This document shows, piece by piece, positions 35,632 to 43,869 of a DNA stretch of 57,879 bases. The notes beneath the pieces were generated by a model. The model did no database searches and was not told the origin of the DNA. It saw only the letters and a list, made by a program, of their open reading frames with translations. Source of the stretch: Novacetimonas maltaceti. GTDB taxonomy: Bacteria > Pseudomonadota > Alphaproteobacteria > Acetobacterales > Acetobacteraceae. The stretch spans positions 1 to 57,879 of the forward strand of contig NZ_POTC01000018.1 of NCBI RefSeq assembly GCF_002906255.1, read 5' to 3'. The first letter of the stretch is position 1. Each line of letters opens with the position of its first letter. A program made the translations under genes and the position numbers.

Positions 35632-36527
35632 AACCGAAGAAGGACGCCGCCCGTCCGCGACTGGGCCGGGGGCTGGCCGCATTGCTGGGCGATCAGGTGA
35701 ACATGCTCAATCCCGCGCCGGGGCTGGAGCCGCGCAAGCCCATGGATAGTGGATCGGTCCTGCCGGTGGATGTCCTTGAACCCGGCCCGTTCCAGCCACG
35801 TCAGCACATGGCGCCCGAGGCGCTGGAGGAACTGGCGGAGTCCATCCGCACGCGTGGCATCCTGCAACCGATTCTGGTCCGTCCGCATCCCGACCGTCCC
35901 AACGTGTTCCAGATCATCGCGGGGGAGCGGCGCTGGCGCGCGGCGCAGCTTGCCACCCTGCATGAGGTCCCGGTCCACATCCGTGCGCTCGACGATGGGG
36001 ATGCGATGGCGGCGGCGCTGGTGGAAAACCTGCAACGTGCTGACCTCAATGCCATCGAAGAAGCCGAGGGGCTTCAGCGTCTGCTGGATGATTATCGCCT
36101 GACGCAGGAAGAACTGGCGGGTGCGATCGGCAAGTCACGGCCCCATGTCGCCAACATGGTGCGCCTGTTGCAGTTACCCTCGCCGGTGCGCGACGCCGTG
36201 CGGGAGAAGGAGCTGTCGGCGGGCCATGCGCGCGCGCTGCTGGCGCATCCCGATCCGGTTGCGGCGCTGAAGGTCGTGCTGAAACAGGGGCTGAATGTCC
36301 GCCAGACCGAGGCGCTGGCGAAAAAGACGGTGGCCAAACGTCAGGTCGCGGCAAAGCAGGATGAAAAGAACCACGAAAACCCGGAGATCGGTGCGCTGGA
36401 ACGCGAACTGACGGCGAAGCTGGGGCTGAAGGTCCATATCACGTTTGACGGCAAGGGCGGGACGCTGCGGGTTGATTACCGCTCCCTTGATCAGTTCGAC
36501 GGGTTGCTGAAGCTGTTGCAGGCGTAA
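35628..36527 (+). CDS. parB: Chromosome partitioning protein ParB
   Basis: A 299-residue CTPase clamp that loads at parS and spreads. Residues 9-20 RPRLGRGLAALL form the ParA-binding tail. The CTP-binding core has the C-motif GERRWRAA and EALEELAESI, followed by the helix-turn-helix for parS (LTQEELAGAIGKSRPHVAN) and the C-terminal dimerisation domain (TLRVDYRSLDQFDGLLKLL). Two perfect parS targets lie 1.4 and 3.7 kb upstream. ATG overlaps the parA stop. A terminator hairpin follows at 36535. Confidence 0.97.
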   Translation: MKPKKDAARPRLGRGLAALLGDQVNMLNPAPGLEPRKPMDSGSVLPVDVLEPGPFQPRQHMAPEALEELAESIRTRGILQPILVRPHPDRPNVFQIIAGERRWRAAQLATLHEVPVHIRALDDGDAMAAALVENLQRADLNAIEEAEGLQRLLDDYRLTQEELAGAIGKSRPHVANMVRLLQLPSPVRDAVREKELSAGHARALLAHPDPVAALKVVLKQGLNVRQTEALAKKTVAKRQVAAKQDEKNHENPEIGALERELTAKLGLKVHITFDGKGGTLRVDYRSLDQFDGLLKLLQA

Positions 36528-36534
36528 GGGAAGG

Positions 36535-36566
36535 GGTTCTTTTTTGGAAAAAAGAACCAAAAAACT
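36535..36566 (+). terminator. Terminator after parB
   Basis: GGTTCTTTTTT (36535-36545) pairs with AAAAAAGAACC (36548-36558), a near loop-less stem 8 bp after the parB stop. AAAAAACTT follows on the plus strand, so the structure is A/T rich on both sides. It resembles half of the palindromic family but has a different stem. Confidence 0.6.
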
Positions 36567-36693
36567 TCTGGTTGTATGGCGCCTGTCTGCCGGGTGATTT
36601 GGAAACAAACAATGAACATTTGTGGCGGAGCAAGGGAATAGGGGGATTTCGGGGCCAGATATCATGCAGGGGAAAAAATATTGAAAAATCCCC

Positions 36694-36722
36694 TTGTCCT
36701 GATGGCCCTGCCTTGGTAAAAG
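36694..36722 (+). promoter_or_regulatory. Possible promoter of tRNA-Lys
   Basis: TTGTCC (36694-36699) and TAAAAG (36717-36722) with a 17-bp spacer, 28 bp before the tRNA. It is the best match in the gap 36567-36749, which otherwise shows no gene. The -10 box is weak. Confidence 0.35.
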
Positions 36723-36749
36723 CCCCTCACCCGAAAGGGAAAACCCTGT

Positions 36750-36825
<76 letters not shown>

Positions 36826-36857
36826 CAGGATTCCGGCGTAACGCCGACAGCTTCTGA

Positions 36858-36891
36858 AAAATCCCGGTATCATCTGATGCCGGGATTTTTT
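36858..36891 (+). terminator. Terminator after tRNA-Lys
   Basis: AAAATCCCGGTATC pairs with GATGCCGGGATTTT (one G-T pair) around the loop ATCT, ending in six T's (36886-36891). It lies about 32 bp after the tRNA. Confidence 0.85.
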
Positions 36892-36944
36892 GTGGCCGGA
36901 CAGCAACGGAATAGTGCCTGCCCAGTCCCCCTGACAAAAATGAC

Positions 36945-37024
36945 AGAAGTTTTTGGTGAAGCTTTTTTCAAAAAGCTTCGAAGAACGTCGCCTTTTTCAA
37001 AAGGCATCATCCAAGAAACTCTTT
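36945..37024. repeat. Palindromic intergenic element, copy D
   Basis: About 80 bp in the gap between tRNA-Lys and the ynfA-like gene. The left hairpin GAAGCTTTTTTCAAAAAGC is perfect. The right hairpin GTCGCCTTTTTCAAAAGGC is shortened, and the outer right arm is mutated (CATCCAAGAAACTC). It follows the tRNA terminator; the remaining bases up to 37131 hold only the leader of the next gene. Confidence 0.8.
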
Positions 37025-37131
37025 ATGAACTCAGACCATATGCGGTGATCAGCTGTCGTGTAGAGGGATGGTAATTCCCCTGCGGATATGGTCCATGACA
37101 GGATCGGATATCAGGAGAGGATACGTCGCCC

Positions 37132-37470
37132 GTGAACCAGTACATCCTGTCCCTTGCCATTTACATGGTGGCCGGGTTCTGTGAAATCGGCGGGTGTTTT
37201 GCGTTCTGGGCGTGGCTGCGGCTCGGTCGGTCCATGGCCTGCCTGATTCCCGGCATGGCGTCGCTGGTGTCCTTTGCATGGCTCCTGACGCGTATCGACA
37301 CCGATACGGCGGGGCAGGCCTATGCGGCCTATGGCGGGATCTACATCCTGGCATCCCTGACATGGATGCGCGTGGTGGAGGGATATACCCCAACACGTTG
37401 GGAAATCCTTGGCGCTGCGATCTGCCTTGTCGGGGCAGGGATCATCCTGCTTCATCCCCGCAGCGCATAG
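37132..37470 (+). CDS. UPF0060 (YnfA-like) small membrane protein
   Basis: A 112-residue protein with four predicted membrane helices (about 4-24, 30-51, 60-80, 90-108) and short loops, like small-multidrug-resistance-type dimers. The family signature is seen in [33 protein letters not shown] and [14 protein letters not shown]. Function of the family is not settled; drug or metabolite export has been suggested. GTG 37132 is preceded by GGAGAGGA 13-20 bases upstream. The gene stands alone between the tRNA-Lys region and a convergent methyltransferase gene, and is followed by several hairpins (GCCGGGG/CCCCGGC at 37470-37489 and the one at 37498). Confidence 0.9.
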   Translation: MNQYILSLAIYMVAGFCEIGGCFAFWAWLRLGRSMACLIPGMASLVSFAWLLTRIDTDTAGQAYAAYGGIYILASLTWMRVVEGYTPTRWEILGAAICLVGAGIILLHPRSA

Positions 37471-37497
37471 CCGGGGTTTTGGCCCCGGCAGGGAAGA

Positions 37498-37520
37498 CAT
37501 GACGACCGGTTGCCGTCATG
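37498..37520. terminator. Hairpin cluster between convergent genes
   Basis: CATGACG (37498-37504) pairs with CGTCATG (37514-37520), nested within GGCAGGG (37487-37493) and CCCTGTC (37524-37530). A further 8-bp hairpin GAAGGCCA/TGGCCTTC lies at 37583-37608 before the stop of the minus-strand gene. No T-runs follow, so these are weak or Rho-assisted terminators at best. Confidence 0.4.
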
Positions 37521-37620
37521 AAACCCTGTCACCATCGGTCTCCCAATGGCCGTGCGACAGTTGAGAGGTTGTGACCACCCCTGAAGGCCAGAGGTGATTT
37601 TGGCCTTCTCCGCTACATCA

Positions 37621-38811
37621 TTACAGACGCGGATTGCGCCAGACCTGCAGGCCATCGCCTGTCGTGGAAGAGAGGAGGGAGGGACGGTTACGGTCGTAAT
37701 CGATGACCGTGGGATGTTCGTTTTCCAGATCCCATCCATTGCGGAAGAAAAGATCCATCAGGTCCCCATCCAGCTTCCTTGAATGCGTCCCGATGACAAT
37801 GTAACGGGCTTTTTCATTCAGGGTGGAAATGGTTGCACTGCAGATATCGTATTCCCCGCCCTGAATATCGATATGGATCAGATCCCATAAGGGACGCTTT
37901 GCCAGCAGGCTTGAGAAAGAGAAGATTTTGACATCGATGGTCTTGTTGATGTCGAATGAAAAGCTGAGGTACTTTTCATCTTCCGAATTGTCATTCTGCA
38001 GCGGTCGTGCGCCGGATTGGTTATTCGGGTCAGGCAGGACGGGCCAGCGGGCCATGCCGTTTTCGACGCCGACGGCACCCTGGATCAGTTTGACCGAGTA
38101 TTTATCAAGGCCGTTATCCTTGATATGCTGCTCCATGGTGGCAAACCGGTTCGGATCGCCTTCCACGCCAAGCAGATAGATCTTTTTGATCCCGCGAAGT
38201 TCTGCTGCCTTGCCGGAAGCCGTGATCCACGGACCATTGCCCGCGCCCAGTTCCATGGCGGAGAACTGGTCGCCTTTGGCGGCGGCAACCGCGCGCAGGG
38301 TACCAATCCATTCTCCCGCGCCCGAGCGATAGTCGCCAGGGACGGGAAGGCCCAGAACGACATTGTCCAGTGGCGCGCATTCTTTCCACATCGAAGAGAT
38401 GCGCGTTTTCTGTCCGATGAAATCCGTGACAAATCCGGGGGTTGGCTGCTGGTGTTTCAGTTCCCAGGACGCAAGGAAATCAACGTCTTCCTTGGAGTAT
38501 TCCTTCCATTTGTTTTCGGGTTCGGGATAGTGACTGCCACAGAATTCCGTGGAAACCGTAAAATCACGAATAAGGTCTTTTCTGGCTTTCCCGTTTTTCA
38601 AAGCCTGGAGATGATTGGAAAGCCCTGCGGCATCTGCCGGACGACCCAGGATGACGCTGTAGAGTGCATTGACAAATGCCTCATCAGACATTCCAGGATT
38701 GAATGATTCCGTGGTTTTTTTATTCTTGTCCTGAAAGGTTTCGAGAGCTTTTTTTACGTTTTTTGTAATGTTTCTTACATTTTTTGTGATATTTGAAGGT
38801 AAATTGGCCAT
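37621..38811 (-). CDS. DUF4214-FkbM methyltransferase fusion
   Basis: A 396-residue protein. The first about 35 residues are basic and repetitive (NITKNVRNITKNVKKALETF). Residues about 45-90 match the DUF4214 pattern (F-V-N-A-L-Y-x-x-I-L-G-R-x-x-D-x-x-G), common in surface and glycan-linked proteins. Residues about 170-390 form an FkbM-type methyltransferase: the SAM-binding AMELGAGNGPWI, VEGDPNRFATMEQHI, and the later HIDIQGGEYD motif with the characteristic D-x-E-G-like block. FkbM enzymes O-methylate sugars in glycans. ATG 38811 with AAGG seven bases ahead is preferred to an upstream TTG at 38856. It stands alone, so its target is unknown; the glycan clusters at 1995 and 19103 are candidates. 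Confidence 0.82.
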   Translation of the reverse strand: MANLPSNITKNVRNITKNVKKALETFQDKNKKTTESFNPGMSDEAFVNALYSVILGRPADAAGLSNHLQALKNGKARKDLIRDFTVSTEFCGSHYPEPENKWKEYSKEDVDFLASWELKHQQPTPGFVTDFIGQKTRISSMWKECAPLDNVVLGLPVPGDYRSGAGEWIGTLRAVAAAKGDQFSAMELGAGNGPWITASGKAAELRGIKKIYLLGVEGDPNRFATMEQHIKDNGLDKYSVKLIQGAVGVENGMARWPVLPDPNNQSGARPLQNDNSEDEKYLSFSFDINKTIDVKIFSFSSLLAKRPLWDLIHIDIQGGEYDICSATISTLNEKARYIVIGTHSRKLDGDLMDLFFRNGWDLENEHPTVIDYDRNRPSLLSSTTGDGLQVWRNPRL

Positions 38812-38926
38812 TTTATTGCCTTGGTAACGGATGTGATTACATAAAGAAACATACAAAAAATAACACAGCTTGGAAAGGCGGAAAAAAATCTGAATATTAT
38901 GTTCTGCAAGAGTGATACTGGCCAGT

Positions 38927-39100
38927 TCATAATTCTTTCAGAACCGGAATCTCAGGTATAGGAATTTCATCCCAAATGGATTCCATGAAATACGGCGTCG
39001 AAATGATCATGATGGCCGCAGCATGGAAAGGGATGCCATTATTTATGGCAGCTTCTTTTTTTACCTTGATGGCATGATGAAAAGCTGTCCCACTGGACAT
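38927..39100 (-). CDS. Possible 57-residue ORF or gene remnant
   Basis: ATG 39100 to TGA 38927 gives 57 residues starting MSSGTAFHHAIKVKKEAA and ending WDEIPIPEIPVLKEL. The composition is protein-like: acidic C-terminus, hydrophobic AAAIMIISTPYF centre. No ribosome binding site is seen, and the frame is open upstream without a start up to the malic enzyme terminator. It may be the tail of a decayed gene. No family is recognised. Confidence 0.25.
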   Translation of the reverse strand: MSSGTAFHHAIKVKKEAAINNGIPFHAAAIMIISTPYFMESIWDEIPIPEIPVLKEL

Positions 39101-39144
39101 CCTGCAAGAGCTGGTGTTCCGTAGCGCCTGTTCAGCCAGTATCC

Positions 39145-39176
39145 AAAAAAATGCCGCCTTTCCAATGGAAGGCGGC
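39145..39176 (-). terminator. Terminator of malic enzyme
   Basis: On the minus strand GCCGCCTTCC (39176-39167) pairs with GGAAAGGCGGC (39163-39153) around ATT, followed by ATTTTTTT (39152-39145). One base is bulged. It is 20 bp past the stop codon. Confidence 0.85.
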
Positions 39177-39195
39177 TCCCGGATCGCAGACGGTA

Positions 39196-40839
39196 TCAGT
39201 CCAGCACGATCGGTTTATAGGCGGGCGTATAGATCATGCCCTCGATCCATTTGCGGATGTCGTCGGGGCGTTCGACATGGGCCATGTCATGGTCGAAGAT
39301 ATATTCCGCAAGCCGGCATGCCGAGGTGATCTCGACTTCGACGATCTGGTCCTGCGGCGGGAACAGGCGTCCGCGCGTCCGCGTCGCAAGGTCCACCTGA
39401 TCGGCCAGCGCATGCGCTGCCTCGATGATGATATCATCGGTGATGTGGCGCGGGCAGGTGGCGTAGGTGGCAAGGCCGAGGCCGGGGAAGATATAGAAAT
39501 TGTTGGCCTGTCCCGGATGGAACTCCCGTTCTCCCATCTGGACTACCGGATACTGGATGCCGGCGGCATACAGCGCCTGTCCCTTTGACCAGGTATAGGC
39601 CTGTTCCGCCGTACATTCGGCATTGGGAATCGACAGGGCGAAGATGATGGGGCGGTTGTTGATCGCACTCATGCGTTCGACCACGGCCTGCGTGAAGGTA
39701 CCGCCCGCTGTGGAAACCCCGATCAGGATGGACGGACGAACCCGGTCGACCACGTCCAGCAGGTCTGTCGCGGGCGCTTCATCACGGGCATAGGGGCGCT
39801 GCTGTTCCGACAGGTCGGTGCGCGAGGCGACCAGCAGGCCATCCTTATCCATCATGGTGATCCGCGCACGGGCGTCACTTTCGGACAGGCCCTCGCGCTG
39901 CATGGCGCGCACCAGCAGGTCGGCGATGCCCAACCCCGATGACCCGGCCCCGAAAAACACGATCTTCTGCTCGGACAGTGGCGCGTCGATGATCTGCAGC
40001 GCCGTGGTCAGTCCCGCAAGGGTCACGGCCGCCGTGCCCTGGATATCGTCATTGTAGCACAGCACCCGGTCGCGATAGCGCGCGAGGTAGCGGATGGCGT
40101 CGGTACCCTTCCAGTCCTCGAAATGGATGCAGCAGGGGGGAAAGACCTCCTGCACCGCCTCGACGAATTCCTCCACGAACGCGTCGAGTTCGTCCTGCTC
40201 CGGCGGTTCGCGCCGCAGCCCGAGATAGAGCGGATCCGCCCGCAGCGCCGCGTTGGTCGTGCCGATATCCAGCTGGATCGGCAGCGTCGTGTGCGGGGGC
40301 ACCGCCCCGCAGGCGGTATAGAGTTGCAGCTTGCCGATCGGGATGCCCATGCCGTTGGCGCCGATATCGCCCAGCCCGAGGATGCGTCCGCCAGTCGTCA
40401 CGCAGATGAAGCGGACATTGCGTTCGGGCCAGTTGCGCAGGACGGAGGCGATGCGTCCCTTGTGCTCCAGGCTGATATACATGCCGCGCGGGCGGCGGTA
40501 CAGGTGGCTGAACGCCTTGCACACTGCGCCAAGCGTCGGCGCATAGACGATGGGCACGAATCGTGCCGGGTCGGACATGATGACCTTGTAGAACAGGGTC
40601 TCGTTCCGGTCGCCAAGGCCGGAGAGGTAGATATAGCGTTCAAGGTCGTTCGGCTTGGCGTCGAGGTGACGGAACACGCGCTCCGCCTGGCGTTCCAGCG
40701 TCTCGATCTGTGGTGGCAGCAGCCCTTCGAGGTCCAGCGCCCGTCGTTCCTCCGCGCTGAAGGCGGTTCCCTTGTTGGCGGCGGGGTCGTTCAGCAGCGC
40801 CGCCCCCCGGGGAATGGAACGGGACGTGGGATGGGTCAT
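39196..40839 (-). CDS. maeA: NAD(P)-dependent malic enzyme
   Basis: A 547-residue enzyme that oxidatively decarboxylates malate to pyruvate. The family core is visible: YIYLSGLGDRNETLFYK, the catalytic Tyr in VPIVYAPTLGAVCKAFSHLYRRPRG region, EDWKGTDAIRYLARYRD, YNDDIQGTAAVTLAG with the metal-binding Asp pair, and the second Rossmann loop FFGAGSSGLGIADL. The large one-domain type resembles E. coli SfcA (MaeA). ATG 40839 is chosen over the upstream TTG because GGAG lies 10 bases before it. The gene is followed by a good terminator. In acetic acid bacteria it could link the TCA pool to pyruvate; the coenzyme cannot be told from sequence alone. Confidence 0.95.
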   Translation of the reverse strand: MTHPTSRSIPRGAALLNDPAANKGTAFSAEERRALDLEGLLPPQIETLERQAERVFRHLDAKPNDLERYIYLSGLGDRNETLFYKVIMSDPARFVPIVYAPTLGAVCKAFSHLYRRPRGMYISLEHKGRIASVLRNWPERNVRFICVTTGGRILGLGDIGANGMGIPIGKLQLYTACGAVPPHTTLPIQLDIGTTNAALRADPLYLGLRREPPEQDELDAFVEEFVEAVQEVFPPCCIHFEDWKGTDAIRYLARYRDRVLCYNDDIQGTAAVTLAGLTTALQIIDAPLSEQKIVFFGAGSSGLGIADLLVRAMQREGLSESDARARITMMDKDGLLVASRTDLSEQQRPYARDEAPATDLLDVVDRVRPSILIGVSTAGGTFTQAVVERMSAINNRPIIFALSIPNAECTAEQAYTWSKGQALYAAGIQYPVVQMGEREFHPGQANNFYIFPGLGLATYATCPRHITDDIIIEAAHALADQVDLATRTRGRLFPPQDQIVEVEITSACRLAEYIFDHDMAHVERPDDIRKWIEGMIYTPAYKPIVLD

Positions 40840-40917
40840 CGTGTGCGGTCTCCGGCAGGGGAAAGGGGGCAACGGGTCGTCCTTGCCAACGCCCGAGCAT
40901 GCCGCATATCCAACGTA

Positions 40918-41601
40918 TCAGACCAGCGGCAGTTCGTTCACATTGACGATGCGCCAGCCCTCGCGCAGGTGCTCGATCACGCTGAGCGACAGGTTCTGGA
41001 TGGAAAAATGCAGCGCCGTGTGCGCGTGGACATGCAGCGCATGCGCCAGTGCCGCGCGGATCGCCCCGCCATGGCTGACGATCACCATGTCCTGCCCCGC
41101 ATGTTCGCGCGACATGCGATCGAGTGTCGCGCCGACGCGCGCGCAGACCTGCACCATGCTTTCGCCGCCGGGTGGCTGTTCCGTGGCGCCGACGGACCAG
41201 AACGGGTGGGCAGGCACCGCCAGCTTTTCGGGCAGGCGGTCATGTGTCGTTCCGTGCCATTCGCCCATCGACTGTTCGGTAAAGCCGGGTTCGATCCGGC
41301 TGGCCTGCATGCCATATCCGGCCTGCTGTATCGCCTGCGCTGTCTGCTGCGCGCGGCCAAGGGGGGAGGTGAACCACAGCGCCGGATGCGGCAGGCGGCG
41401 GGCCAGCACTTCATACATGGGGCGTTGGGCCACAAGGCTGTCGGGACACAGCGGCACGTCCATCGCGCCATACAGGTGTCGGCGCGCGTTCTGTTCGACA
41501 AGAGCGTGGCGGATCAGCCAGAACCGCGTGACGCCTTTCTGCAACTGCGGGGTATCGAGGAAATTACCGTGGTTTTGCGGCATGGGAGCAGGGGTCTCCA
41601 T
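40918..41601 (-). CDS. Histidine phosphatase (phosphoglycerate-mutase-like)
   Basis: A 227-residue member of the histidine phosphatase superfamily. WLIRHALVEQNARR contains the phosphate-accepting His in an R-H-A variant of the usual R-H-G, TSPLGRAQQTAQAI supplies the second Arg, and VSHGGAIRAAL the second His. The group includes alpha-ribazole phosphatase and general acid phosphatases, so function is open. ATG 41601 is chosen; the TTG at 41649 would start inside palindromic element E. The gene is flanked by malic enzyme and by the large PLP gene on the same strand; no pathway link is visible. Confidence 0.85.
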   Translation of the reverse strand: METPAPMPQNHGNFLDTPQLQKGVTRFWLIRHALVEQNARRHLYGAMDVPLCPDSLVAQRPMYEVLARRLPHPALWFTSPLGRAQQTAQAIQQAGYGMQASRIEPGFTEQSMGEWHGTTHDRLPEKLAVPAHPFWSVGATEQPPGGESMVQVCARVGATLDRMSREHAGQDMVIVSHGGAIRAALAHALHVHAHTALHFSIQNLSLSVIEHLREGWRIVNVNELPLV

Positions 41602-41647
41602 AGGCGTTTGTTCGCGTTTGCCCAGCTTCAGGGCGAAGCCGAAATTC

Positions 41648-41727
41648 AAAAGTTTTTGGTGAAGCTTTTTTCAAAAAGCTTCGAAAAACGTCGCCTTTTT
41701 GAAAAAAGGCGACACCCAAAAACTTTT
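41648..41727. repeat. Palindromic intergenic element, copy E (reference copy)
   Basis: An 80-bp, nearly perfect structure. Outer arms AAAAGTTTTTGGTG (41648-41661) and CACCCAAAAACTTTT (41713-41727) enclose hairpin GAAGCTTTTTTCAAAAAGC (41662 on) and hairpin GTCGCCTTTTTGAAAAAAGG (41691 on). It would fold as a three-way junction in RNA or cruciform DNA. It lies 13 bp after the stop of the large PLP gene and just before the phosphatase gene. Confidence 0.92.
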
Positions 41728-41740
41728 ATTTTTTAAGACA

Positions 41741-43846
41741 TCAACCCTGTTCCAGGTGATGGGGCATGTAGGTCGGGTGCGGGTCATGGGCGGCGATGGT
41801 GGGCCAGTGGCGCAGGATCAGGCTGATCTTGTCCACCACGCGGCGGACATCGCGGGTTTCGCGTTCCATCCGGCGGCGGCTGTCCATCCCGTCATGCGAT
41901 GGCTCGCCCGAGACGAGGCGCGCGCCCGCCGAAATACGCAGCGCCCCGGCCAGCGCCCCATCCAGCGCCGGATGCGCCAGCGGCACGGGCTGTCCCACAT
42001 GGCACAGCAGGGCGGCAAGGCGGCGTTCGTCCGCGTCACGGGCGGGAATGACGGTGGAAAGGTCGGTATTGAGCCACGCATACAGCCTGCGCGCCTGTGC
42101 CAGCGCCAGCGGGCGGAACGTGTCGCCCGCGTCATGGGCGCGCACGAAAAAGGACAGGATCGTTGCCGCGTCGTCCCACGCATCCGCCAGCGGCCGCCGC
42201 CGGGGGGCGTAGGGCGGCAGCAGGCACAGGTCGGGATTATGCGTGATCGCGTCGCGCGCCGCCGACAGGAACGTGCGCAGGCGCTGCGTCACGGTGGCGC
42301 GTGGCACGTCGGCCAGTGCCGCCATTTCCGCCAGCGCCGCATGCCAGCGCAGGAGCAGCCCGATATTGTGCCCCGCAGGCAGCACCGTGCGCGCCTGTCC
42401 CACGGGCCACGCCGCCTGATGGGTGTATTGCGCAAGGCCCGCCGGCAGGCGACCCGACAGGCGCGCCATGACCGGCGCAGGCAGCAGGACCGCCCCGCAG
42501 AAGGGGGGACCGGTAAAGAATTTGGACCCCGTGACCATCACCATCCACCCCCGGTCGAGGTAGTCGCGCACCCGCATGGGGTCGAGGCGCGTCTGGCAGG
42601 CATCCACCACTACATCCACCTGACCTGCGGGCGCGGTGGCGACGAGGGTGTCGAGTGTCTCCATCTGCGGGGCGAGCAGCCCGGTCTTCGACAGGTCGAG
42701 ACGATGCAGAAGGATATGTCGTCCGCGCGCCAGTTCCGCCCGGGCCACGCGCAGGCAGTCCGCATCGACCTGCGCCAGCGGGATCTGCTGCCCGCGCGCG
42801 TCGCGCATCGGCAGGTCGATCACCTGCGTATCATCGGGGAACCCGGCGATCAGGTGCCCCTTTGGCACCATGTGGCCCAGTGCGGTGTCGTTGGCGAAAT
42901 GGCACCCCCGCGCGGCCAGCGGCACGCCGCTGCCGGTTTCTTCCGGCGCGATCAGGATGTTACTGACCGCACGCCCCCCCGGCGCAAGGGCGGCCAGCGC
43001 AAGGGCGTAAAGCTCGCAATCCGTGCCGGAGGGGGCGAGGATGATGCCTTCATCCCCGCGCAGGCCGAAATGGCGGCCGATCCCGTCATGGATTTCCGCC
43101 GTCAGGGTGGCGGGCACATCGGTCTGCGGGTCTGACAGGGCGGCGGCGATCAGGCGCAGGCGCGCGGCCTCCGCCCCGGCGAACCCCCGTTCGGACAGTG
43201 ATGACGCGGTGGAGGACGCGAACGTCACCGCCCACGGGCGCGGGCGATGCGAACATCCGTAATGGTTCAGGCCGGTGGTGGGATCGATGCTCAGCCGCGC
43301 ATCCCCGCCCATTGCCATCAGCGTCTCGGTCGGGCCGGTCCACGCCCATAGCGGGCCAAGGCGCGCATGCACGTCATGGATGTCGGGCAGCGTTGCGGGG
43401 GCGGGCTGGCATGGGGCAATGGCCTGCCAGACATCATGCAGGCGATCGGGCGGGGGCAGATGGTCCGCCGCCATGATGTCGATCCATGTCGGTAGCGCCG
43501 CAGGCGTGGCTGCCACGGCCACCACGCCGTCCGGTGCCGCATCGCAGGTGACATCAAGCCCATGGAACAGCGCCGCCGTGCGGGCCGCGCACAATGCCGC
43601 CATAACGGGCTGGTGGGGGGCGATGTCGAGCAGGTGCGCAAGTTCCAGCGCATGGCGCAGGTAGAACGCGCTGTGCGTCCCATTTCCCAGGCATGCCGAT
43701 CCCAGCAGGACATCCCCCCTGTCCGTGACGCGGAACGGTTCGGGCAGGTCAGGCGACAGGCTGATGCGCCGCGTCCCCGCGATGACGCGCAGGTCGGGAC
43801 GTTCAAGGACGCGGATCAGGCCTTCGGTGAGCTGTTGGGCAAGCAC
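41741..43846 (-). CDS. Uncharacterised large PLP-dependent fold-type I enzyme
   Basis: A 701-residue protein of unknown reaction. Residues about 275-540 match the aminotransferase class V / cysteine desulfurase-like fold: phosphate loop LAPSGTDCELYALALA, the pyridine-binding aspartate Asp415 in VDACQTRL, and the Schiff-base lysine Lys442 in TGSKFFTGP. The N-terminal about 230 residues and the C-terminal about 130 residues are not part of the standard fold. The start is GTG 43846, with GGAG six bases upstream and 23 bp after the upstream gene; the frame is open to 43978, but that would overlap the RluA-type gene. Possible activities are decarboxylation, desulfuration or transamination. Neighbours (a phosphatase and a pseudouridine synthase) give no strong hint. 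Confidence 0.75.
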   Translation of the reverse strand: MLAQQLTEGLIRVLERPDLRVIAGTRRISLSPDLPEPFRVTDRGDVLLGSACLGNGTHSAFYLRHALELAHLLDIAPHQPVMAALCAARTAALFHGLDVTCDAAPDGVVAVAATPAALPTWIDIMAADHLPPPDRLHDVWQAIAPCQPAPATLPDIHDVHARLGPLWAWTGPTETLMAMGGDARLSIDPTTGLNHYGCSHRPRPWAVTFASSTASSLSERGFAGAEAARLRLIAAALSDPQTDVPATLTAEIHDGIGRHFGLRGDEGIILAPSGTDCELYALALAALAPGGRAVSNILIAPEETGSGVPLAARGCHFANDTALGHMVPKGHLIAGFPDDTQVIDLPMRDARGQQIPLAQVDADCLRVARAELARGRHILLHRLDLSKTGLLAPQMETLDTLVATAPAGQVDVVVDACQTRLDPMRVRDYLDRGWMVMVTGSKFFTGPPFCGAVLLPAPVMARLSGRLPAGLAQYTHQAAWPVGQARTVLPAGHNIGLLLRWHAALAEMAALADVPRATVTQRLRTFLSAARDAITHNPDLCLLPPYAPRRRPLADAWDDAATILSFFVRAHDAGDTFRPLALAQARRLYAWLNTDLSTVIPARDADERRLAALLCHVGQPVPLAHPALDGALAGALRISAGARLVSGEPSHDGMDSRRRMERETRDVRRVVDKISLILRHWPTIAAHDPHPTYMPHHLEQG

Positions 43847-43869
43847 GGGGTTCTCCGTAATGGGGCGCG

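Larger units (their letters stand above)
38812..39195. other. AT-rich gap beside the methyltransferase
   Basis: A 384-bp stretch between the FkbM gene and malic enzyme. It holds a short ORF (38927-39100, listed apart) and the malic enzyme terminator (39145-39176). The 38820-38920 part is A/T rich and probably carries the promoter of the methyltransferase gene on the minus strand, but I cannot fix its boxes. Confidence 0.4.

Noticed and set aside
41602-41649. TTG start of the histidine phosphatase gene inside palindromic element E
   Set aside because: There is no ribosome site, and the start would depend on repeat sequence; ATG 41601 is used.
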